Shown here in pieces: positions 58,106 to 64,000 of a DNA stretch of 64,000 nucleotides. Position numbers and translations under genes: made by a program. This DNA comes from Nannocystis pusilla (lineage in GTDB: Bacteria > Myxococcota_A > Polyangia > Nannocystales > Nannocystaceae). Location: assembly GCF_026626665.1 (NCBI RefSeq), contig NZ_JAPNKE010000002.1:42501-106500 (forward strand), given 5' to 3'. Under the pieces are notes generated by a model. The model worked only from the letters and a program-made list of their open reading frames with translations. It ran no database searches and was not told the origin of the DNA. The first letter of the stretch is position 1. Each line of letters starts with the position of its first letter.

Positions 58106-60394
58106 ATGCGTAGCGGGCTCGGGCTGGTACTGGCATTGGCGAGCGCGTGCGGGCGGCCGGCCGCGGCCCCGCCGGCGACGCTGGTCGGGCGCGCGGTGCT
58201 GCCGGCGGCCACGTTCGCGCCCGGGCCGGCCTCGGGCGCCCGGCTCGGTCCGTCGCCGATCCACGGGCAGCAGGCGCCGTTTCCGTCGCAGCCGGTGCAG
58301 GGGTTCTCGGCGCTGGTCGCGGTGGGCGACGGGACCTACCTCGCGCTCGCCGACAACGGCTACGGGAAGATCGAGAACTCGGCCGACTTCCACCTGCGGG
58401 TCTACACATTGCGGCTCGACCCGCGCACTGCGAATGGTGGTAGCGGTGCGGTCGAGATCGTCGGGCACTTCGAGCTGCGCGATCCGGGGCGCGCGGTCAG
58501 ATTCCCGATCGTCCAGCAATTCAGCGAGGCGCGGGTGCTGACCGGCGCCGACTTCGACCCCGAATCGATGCAGCGCGCGCCCGACGGGACGCTGTGGTTC
58601 GGCGACGAGTTCGGGCCGTTCTTGCTGCACACGTCGGCCGATGGGATCGTGCTGGAGCCGCCGATCGGCCTGCCGGACGTCGAACAGCCGGGGCTGGAGC
58701 TGCGCGCGCCGCAGAACCCGAACAACGAGGAGGGCGCGGCGCTGCGGCTGATGAACGCGCTGGACTGGCGGGCTCGGCAGCGCGGCGCGACTCGGCCCCC
58801 GGTGCTGTCGCCGCACCACGCGATGGTCGTCGACGACGAGCCCGGCGAGCTCGGGCGCGAGCTGTTCGACGTGAAGTCGCTGCGCGCGGCCGGGTTCCCG
58901 GTGGTGGTGTGGACCGTCAACGAGGTCGCGCGCATGCACGCGCTGATGCGCCTCGGGGTCGACGGCATCATCTCCGACCGGCCCGATCTTTTAATGAAGG
59001 CGGCGCGCAGCTTCGACGGGGACGGGGACGGGGTGCCGGAGCTCGTCGGGGCGGACGGGCTGGTGCGGCGCGATGTGATCGACCTGCAAGGACATCGCGG
59101 GGCGCGTGACCTGCGGCCCGAGAACACGTTGCCGGCGATGGAGGCGGCGCTCGACCACCTGGTGACGACGCTCGAGACCGATGTCGGCCTGACCGCGGAC
59201 GACGTACCGGTGCTGGGGCACGATCCGCAGCTCGATCCGCGCAAGTGTCGTGACGTGCTCGGCGGCGAGACTTCGCGCGCGGTGCGGGCGCTGATGATCG
59301 CGGAGCTGCAGCGGCGGTTCGTGTGCGACGGTCTGGTGCGCGGGCCCGAACAGACGAATGAGCGCGCGCTGTCGCCGGTGACGGTCGCGTTCGCCGGCGC
59401 GGAGGGGCTCGCCGATCCGTACACGCCGCCGACGCTGGCGCAGTGGCTCCGCTTCGTCGCGGCTTACGCCGACTACTATTCGACGGGGCCGGGCGCGAGC
59501 CACCCGGAGGCGGCGCTACGGGCCGCGAACGCGCGGCAGGTGCGGTTCAGCGTCGAGACCAAGTTGACGCCGGAGGACGACTTCGCGGCGCTGTTCGCCG
59601 CGCGCGTCAGCGAGGCGATCGCGGCCGCGGGTGTGGCCGAGCGGGCGTGGGTGCAGAGCTTCGACCTTCGCGCTCTGGGGCACGTGCAAGACCTTGCGCC
59701 GGCGATCGGTACGGTGGTGCTGCTGGCCGACGGGGTGAACCTGCCGATCGGGAGCGAGGCGCCGAGCCCGTGGCTGGCGGGGCTCTGGTGGCCGCACGGG
59801 GTGACCGCGCGGACGCAGCCGCTGCGGGTGGCGACGAGCGGCGGGTTCGAGGGGATGGCGCTGCGCAGCTCGCCGCCGGCGCTGCTGCCGATGCTCGAGA
59901 AGCCGGTCGCGGGTGCGCCGGCGGGCGAGGTGTGGGTCCACGAGTTCGACCTGTCGCAAAGGACATATACCGGTCGGCGCTGGGTCCATCGCCTGGAGCC
60001 GCGCGCGACGGCGGCGGCCGACTTCCAGCTCGACGCCGAGGGGCGCGGGTTCGTGATCGAGCGCGACGACAGCGAGGGCGAGCTCGGCGGTTACAAGGCG
60101 ATCCGCGTGCTCACGCTCGGCGCTCCAGGCGCGACGGCGGAGGTGGTGACGCAGATCGATCTGCTGGCGATCGCCGACCCGCACGGGCTCGCGCCGGCGG
60201 TCGCGGGGGACGTCGGTGTGGGCGAGGGTCGCTTCGCCATGCCGTTCGTCACCATCGAGAGCCTGGTGCTGCTGCCCGCGGAGCGGGTGCTGGTCGCCAA
60301 CGACAACAACTTCCCGTTCAGCGTCGGGCGCCACCGCGGCGACGAGCGCCCGGACGACGGGGAATTCGTGGTGCTCCAGTGGGCGCCCCGGTGA
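58106..60394 (+). CDS. Lipoprotein with phytase-like propeller and glycerophosphodiester phosphodiesterase domains
   Basis: 762 residues. The signal peptide ends in LALASACG (lipobox Cys about 15). The N-terminal part (about 45-210) and the C-terminal part (about 575-760) both read as 'esterase-like activity of phytase' propeller segments (FSALVAVGDGTYLALADNGYG, LTGADFDPESMQRAPDGTLWFGDEFG; and later DFQLDAEGRGFVIERDDSEGE, LVANDNNFPFS). Between them lie a GDPD C-terminal half (VVVWTVNEVARMHALM, VDGIISDRPDLL) and a fuller GDPD domain (LQGHRGARDLRPENTLPAM, ETDVGLTADDVPVLGHD, RFSVETK). The enzyme probably cleaves glycerophosphodiesters or phosphate esters at the cell surface. It is monocistronic. 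Confidence 0.85.
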   Translation: MRSGLGLVLALASACGRPAAAPPATLVGRAVLPAATFAPGPASGARLGPSPIHGQQAPFPSQPVQGFSALVAVGDGTYLALADNGYGKIENSADFHLRVYTLRLDPRTANGGSGAVEIVGHFELRDPGRAVRFPIVQQFSEARVLTGADFDPESMQRAPDGTLWFGDEFGPFLLHTSADGIVLEPPIGLPDVEQPGLELRAPQNPNNEEGAALRLMNALDWRARQRGATRPPVLSPHHAMVVDDEPGELGRELFDVKSLRAAGFPVVVWTVNEVARMHALMRLGVDGIISDRPDLLMKAARSFDGDGDGVPELVGADGLVRRDVIDLQGHRGARDLRPENTLPAMEAALDHLVTTLETDVGLTADDVPVLGHDPQLDPRKCRDVLGGETSRAVRALMIAELQRRFVCDGLVRGPEQTNERALSPVTVAFAGAEGLADPYTPPTLAQWLRFVAAYADYYSTGPGASHPEAALRAANARQVRFSVETKLTPEDDFAALFAARVSEAIAAAGVAERAWVQSFDLRALGHVQDLAPAIGTVVLLADGVNLPIGSEAPSPWLAGLWWPHGVTARTQPLRVATSGGFEGMALRSSPPALLPMLEKPVAGAPAGEVWVHEFDLSQRTYTGRRWVHRLEPRATAAADFQLDAEGRGFVIERDDSEGELGGYKAIRVLTLGAPGATAEVVTQIDLLAIADPHGLAPAVAGDVGVGEGRFAMPFVTIESLVLLPAERVLVANDNNFPFSVGRHRGDERPDDGEFVVLQWAPR

Positions 60395-60545
60395 CGGCGG
60401 GGGCGGTCGACCTCGCGGCGTAGATCGATCGCGCCGCGGGCTCGTTCGGGGAGAGCAGCCTCATTTCCTCGGCGCAGCTCCAGCGACGGCGGTCCTTCGA
60501 TCCTGTCCGTCGCGGCGAGTTGCGGCGAATGGAAGGTACGCCGTC

Positions 60546-61688
60546 ATGAACCTCGTATGCGATCACCATGGTGCCCTGATCTTGTCCGCCGCGGGCGCGT
60601 CCTCGACCCCGCGGTGCAGCCGGTGCGGCGAGTCGATCGCCGGCCGGGAGGTTCGAGGCGCGGGCCGCATGACGGGCGCCCGCGATGAAAACTCGGTGTT
60701 GTTCTCGCTCGCCAGCCTGCGCGCGCTCGAGGTCGGTACCGTCGCCGATGCGCCCGCGCCGCTGGCGGTGGCGAAGCGCCCGTCGTCGGCGCCGGAGCCG
60801 ACCGACGGCTCGGGCCTCATCGATGTGCGCGCGCTCGGCGGCGTGATGCAGGCGGAGCGCCCGCAGGCGCGAGCGCCCCGCTTCAGCGAGCTGACGACCG
60901 CGCCGCTGGTGATCCCGCCGACGCCGGTGCGCGGCCGGGCGACGTCGGCGCCGCCGCCGATGCCGCTGTACCTGATGCTGGGCGTGGTGGCCCTGGGAAT
61001 GATGGGACTCGCGGGCTTCCTGGTGACGCGCCCGCCGACGCCGGCGCCGGTGATCATCGAGCGCCACATCTCGCAGGCGCCGATGGTGGTGGCGTCGGCG
61101 TCGGCGGCGGAGGCGGAGCCCGAAGCGGAGGCGGAGCCGGCCGTGCCCGCGGCGACGGTCGCCGCGGCCCTACCCGCCGAGCCCGCCGAGCCCGCCGAGC
61201 CCGGGCCGAGCAAGCGCCCGCGCAAGCCGGTCATCAAGCCGGCGACGCCGGGCGCGGACAAGCCGGCGCCGATCAAGGTGGTGACGCCGGCGGCCCCGTC
61301 CGGGCCGGCGAACGACAGCGTCGAGTGCCTGCTCTCGCCCGAGAAGTGCAAGACCAAGCCGGCGACGGCGCCGAAGGTCGAGCCGCCGCCGGCGTCTGTC
61401 TCTGCGGACAGCTTGCCCGAGAAGCTCGAGCCGGCCGACATCGCCGACGGCACCCGCGCGGCCAAGGCCGCGGCGCTGGACCGCTGCCGCACGCACGCGC
61501 GCGGCGGCGAGAAGGTGACGATCAAGCTGTCGATCGCGGGCCCCGACGGCAAGGTGCTGACCGCAGCGCCGCAGGACGACGCGGGCAACCCGACGCTGGC
61601 GAATTGCGCGGCCGGCGAGCTGATGCGCTCGACCTTCAAGAAGGTGAGCAAGGCGCAGATCGGGGCGGTGGCGACGCTGAAGTTCTGA
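60546..61688 (+). CDS. AgmX/PglI-like membrane protein with N-terminal zinc-ribbon-type Cys
   Basis: 380 residues. The start MNLVCDHHGALI and the later RCSRCGESI give a short Cys/His cluster, possibly a zinc ribbon. One membrane helix follows (LYLMLGVVALGMMGLAGFLV, about 140-160), then a long Pro/Ala/Glu linker (EAEPEAEAEPAVPA, EPAEPAEPG). A C-terminal domain ends with NCAAGELMRSTFKKVSKAQI. This layout matches AgmX/PglI proteins, which in Myxococcus act with adventurous gliding motors. The C-terminal domain is periplasmic if the orientation holds. ATG 60546 places the Cys cluster at the N-terminus. Confidence 0.8.
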   Translation: MNLVCDHHGALILSAAGASSTPRCSRCGESIAGREVRGAGRMTGARDENSVLFSLASLRALEVGTVADAPAPLAVAKRPSSAPEPTDGSGLIDVRALGGVMQAERPQARAPRFSELTTAPLVIPPTPVRGRATSAPPPMPLYLMLGVVALGMMGLAGFLVTRPPTPAPVIIERHISQAPMVVASASAAEAEPEAEAEPAVPAATVAAALPAEPAEPAEPGPSKRPRKPVIKPATPGADKPAPIKVVTPAAPSGPANDSVECLLSPEKCKTKPATAPKVEPPPASVSADSLPEKLEPADIADGTRAAKAAALDRCRTHARGGEKVTIKLSIAGPDGKVLTAAPQDDAGNPTLANCAAGELMRSTFKKVSKAQIGAVATLKF

Positions 61689-61696
61689 GGTCGAGC

Positions 61697-61924
61697 CGCG
61701 CCACGAAGACGAGCGCGGTCGCGGGCGAGGATGCCCGCGACCGCCGGTGAATCGGGGCGGGCTTGTGATTCGCGCGGAAGCCATCGGTCGGGCCGAGTCA
61801 TTGCATTCGCCGCGCCACGAAGACGAGAGCGGTCGCGGGCGAGGATGCCCGCGACCGCCGGTGAATCGGGGCGGGCTTGTGATTCGCGCGGACGCCATCG
61901 GTCGGGCCGAGTCATTGCATTCGC
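61697..61924. repeat. Near-perfect 114-bp tandem duplication with a strong hairpin in each copy
   Basis: 61697-61810 and 61811-61924 differ at about two positions. Each copy holds a perfect 12-bp stem (GCGGTCGCGGGC, loop GAGGAT, GCCCGCGACCGC). The 61689-62117 spacer has no gene I can support; the hairpins may act as terminators. Confidence 0.88.
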
Positions 61925-62117
61925 CACGCCCCCGAGGGCAGTGTGGTTGCGGGTGACGTAGAGCGCTCCCAGTTGCGGGAGTGGGAGCGGCGGCGGATCC
62001 TCGCATTCGCCGGGTTCGTGGGTGTCCTTGGCGACGACGAGAGCCTGTCTTGATTGGCCAACCTGGTCGATTGCGAATGCGCGCATCGCCGAACGCGCGT
62101 TCGGCGATGCGCGTAGG

Positions 62118-63689
62118 TCAAGGCTGCGTCGCCCAGAACTCGAGCTGGTGCTCGGTCCGATGATCGACGGGCTGGATGTTGCCCTTGCCGGCCGCCAGCG
62201 CCAGCACGTTCGGGGTCGCCGCGGTGAAGCGATCCCAGGTCGGGAGCTGCTCGCCGTTCGGATCGCCGGTGCGGGCGAAGTTCGACCAGTAACGGATCAT
62301 CTGCTCCGACAGGCGCAGCCGCGCCGGCGTCAAGGTCGAGCCGTCGCCGAACAGGTACTCGGTGTCGTCGGCGTGCAGCGCTCCGGCGCGCAGCTCGGGC
62401 GCAAACGGGAGGTCGTGCTCGCTCGCCTCGGCGAACTCGAAGAAGTAGACCGGGGCGCGCTCGGCGAAGATCGCGTTCTGCTCGGAGGTCGTGCGGGCCC
62501 ACAGGCGATCGGTCAGCAATTGCGCCCAGGCCTCGGCCGCCGAGGCGTAGTTTGCCAGCGGGTAGGCGGCCGCGACGGCCTCGGCCTGATCGCCGAAGGC
62601 CTTGGCCAGCAGGTCGGGGTATTGCTCGGCGGTGATCGGCGCGCCGGCGAGGTCGTGGAACAGGCCGACGAACAGGCGGTGCTCGTCGCGGGTGTGACCG
62701 GCGAGCACCGGCACCGCGCGGAACCGGCCGGCGCGCAGCGCCTCGCCCGGGTTCTCGGGCAGGATCGCGTCGCCGGGCACGTAGGGCTGGAACATGTGCA
62801 TGACCGCGGGGACCGCGAGGATCTGCGCGACCGGAAGCTCGCGCAGGCACGCCAGCGCCGTCGCCGGGTCGCCGCAGCCGAGCTGGCCTGCGACGTGGAG
62901 GCCGAGCGGCTCCTGCTCGTCCCGCGTGGCCCACAAGATGTAGGGGTCGGCCGGCACGTCCGGGCCCATGCCGCCGGGGACGATGTCCATCAGCGCCTCG
63001 CCGCTGTGCAGGATGACGCGGTGGAACAGCCCGTCGGCGCTCGGCGAGGTCAGATGGGCGGTCGTCGCGGTCGCGCCGTACGACACGCCGAACAGGGTGA
63101 CGTTGTCGGGGTCGCCGCCGAACGCCGCGGCGTTGCGCTGGACCCACTTCAGCGCGAGCTGCTGGTCCTGCAGGCCGAAGGTGCCCGAGCCGTCGAGGCC
63201 GGGGTAGACGAAGTTGCCGAACACGCCGAGGCGGAAGTTGATCGTCACGACCACGACGTCGCCCTCGCTGGCCAGCCTGCGGGCGTCGAACAGGTCGCCG
63301 GCCCCGATCGCGCCGTCGCCGTGGATCCACACCATCACCGGCCGCGACGCGCCGGGTCCGCGCGGGGTGGTGACATTGAGGTACAGACAATCCTCGGTGT
63401 CGCTGGCGATGTCGACGTAGGCGGTGCCGACCTGCGGGCAGCGGTTGCCCGGGCGCGTGGCGTCGCGCAGCTCGGTCCACGCGCTCGCGGGACGCGGGGC
63501 CTGCCAGCGCAGCGCGCCGACCGGGGGCTCGCCGTAGGGGATGCCTTGGAACAGGCGGACCTCGTCGGTCAGCGTGCCGCGCACGCGACCGACGTCGGTC
63601 TCGACGATCGACTCGTCGCTGGTCGAACACGCCGCCAGGGACAGGGCTGCGCCGATTCTCATCCATTGCTTCGTCGCTCTCTGCGTCAT
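62118..63689 (-). CDS. Exported type-B carboxylesterase
   Basis: 523 residues. Signal peptide with lipobox LSLAAC (Cys near 21). The carboxylesterase type-B fold is complete: GIPYGEPPVGALRWQ, EDCLYLNV (the conserved EDCLYLN), WIHGDGAIG (oxyanion), the nucleophile elbow VTLFGVSYGAT (Ser in G-x-S-x-G, with VSY where most members have ESA), and a C-terminal His in RSEQMIRYWSNFA-type text further on. It hydrolyses esters, but the substrate is unknown. ATG 63689 is used; ATG 63662 would still keep the signal peptide. Confidence 0.9.
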   Translation of the reverse strand: MTQRATKQWMRIGAALSLAACSTSDESIVETDVGRVRGTLTDEVRLFQGIPYGEPPVGALRWQAPRPASAWTELRDATRPGNRCPQVGTAYVDIASDTEDCLYLNVTTPRGPGASRPVMVWIHGDGAIGAGDLFDARRLASEGDVVVVTINFRLGVFGNFVYPGLDGSGTFGLQDQQLALKWVQRNAAAFGGDPDNVTLFGVSYGATATTAHLTSPSADGLFHRVILHSGEALMDIVPGGMGPDVPADPYILWATRDEQEPLGLHVAGQLGCGDPATALACLRELPVAQILAVPAVMHMFQPYVPGDAILPENPGEALRAGRFRAVPVLAGHTRDEHRLFVGLFHDLAGAPITAEQYPDLLAKAFGDQAEAVAAAYPLANYASAAEAWAQLLTDRLWARTTSEQNAIFAERAPVYFFEFAEASEHDLPFAPELRAGALHADDTEYLFGDGSTLTPARLRLSEQMIRYWSNFARTGDPNGEQLPTWDRFTAATPNVLALAAGKGNIQPVDHRTEHQLEFWATQP

Positions 63690-63814
63690 CGCCGGACCTC
63701 GTGTGCGGCGAGGTTAGGCGACGGACCGCGACGCGCCGGCCCGCGCGGGACGAAGGCCGGCGTTCGGGGGACGAACGCGGTCGCTCGTGGGACGGGCGCG
63801 GTCCACGGCGAACG

Positions 63815-63889
63815 ATCGCGGCAGCGCTGGCGGACCGGCAGCTCGACGCCGCCGACGAAGAGCGCCCGACGCTGCGCAGCAGCTCACTC
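63815..63889. repeat. Decayed copy of the 3' end of the adjoining LytTR gene
   Basis: GCAGCGCTGGCGGACCGG, CAGCTCGACGCCG and ACGCTGCGCAGC repeat text found again at about 63906-63980 with substitutions. On the minus strand the copy still reads VGGVELPVRQRCRDR in one frame. Confidence 0.65.
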
Positions 63890-64000
63890 TCACGGCAGGC
63901 GGTCGCGGTAGCGCTGGCTCACCGGCAGCTCGACGCCGACGGCGAGGATCGCCCGGTACTCGCCGGCGCCGACGCTGCGCAGCTCCTTGACCGCGTCGAG
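63890..64000 (-). CDS. C-terminal end of a LytTR-type DNA-binding regulator, partial
   Basis: The 36 visible residues end with GEYRAILAVGVELPVSQRYR then DRLP and the stop. This is the last strand-turn of LytTR domains, which bind direct repeats and regulate as LytTR response regulators. The rest of the gene lies past the right edge of the window, so the N-terminal domain is unknown. Its 3' end is duplicated just downstream (63815-63889). Confidence 0.7.
   Translation of the reverse strand, partial: LDAVKELRSVGAGEYRAILAVGVELPVSQRYRDRLP

Noticed and set aside
59948-59969. GACATGTC-type element inside the phytase-like gene
   Set aside because: It fits the spacer rule but is decayed and lies in conserved coding sequence, so chance is possible. 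It is not counted as a firm member.

Overview
This window looks like a high-GC myxobacterial chromosome segment, probably from the Nannocystineae (Nannocystis/Plesiocystis-like). That placement is inference. It rests on a MYXO-CTERM-type tail, several Thr/Asp-rich lipoproteins, a giant Ser/Thr-kinase/ATPase/GAF/histidine-kinase protein, a sterol-type Rieske oxygenase, an AgmX/PglI-like protein and an NRPS-PKS. No species can be named from the sequence alone.

Layout. 0-3 kb: the 3' part of a 23S rRNA gene, a 5S rRNA and a terminator, closing an rRNA operon. 3-16 kb: an fsr-type efflux pump, a secreted nuclease-fold protein with FG-GAP repeats, a SUKH-like protein, a dienelactone-hydrolase-type enzyme, lipoproteins, an isochorismatase-family hydrolase, a phytoene-desaturase/HpnE-like oxidoreductase, a sigma-54 activator beside a receiver-like protein, and a heme-b-type membrane protein. 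17-18.6 kb: a small Fis-type HTH protein and a two-gene operon whose second gene, of the AhpD/carboxymuconolactone decarboxylase family, has an in-frame TGA exactly where the second Cys of the redox motif belongs. A bacterial SECIS-like hairpin follows, so this is a strong selenoprotein candidate. 18.6-20.7 kb: a tightly overlapping operon of DUF4388, two roadblock/LC7-type proteins and a protoglobin. 20.7-24.5 kb: mostly repeat-rich DNA around one lipoprotein gene. 24.5-34.6 kb: one NRPS-PKS megasynthase (C-A-T-C-A-T-KS-AT-T-TE). 34.7-64 kb: DinB and GNAT proteins, the large kinase, two cytochromes P450, a beta-propeller diheme protein, a PAS-STAS protein, the Rieske oxygenase, DUF3606 and DUF3072 proteins, a glyoxalase-cupin fusion, a PqqD-like/flavoprotein/methyltransferase fusion, a TetR/Coq4-like divergent pair, a phytase-like/GDPD lipoprotein, an AgmX-like protein, a type-B carboxylesterase and the tail of a LytTR regulator.

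Two genome-scale patterns stand out. First, short intergenic elements built from the 8-bp palindrome GACATGTC, repeated with an exact 14-bp period (8 + 6 spacer), recur at a dozen or more places and form runs of four and five copies. Second, nine single-gene reading-frame breaks fall inside otherwise intact conserved proteins, several at homopolymers. This suggests sequence or assembly indels rather than real gene decay. Genes with breaks are annotated here as one CDS across the break.
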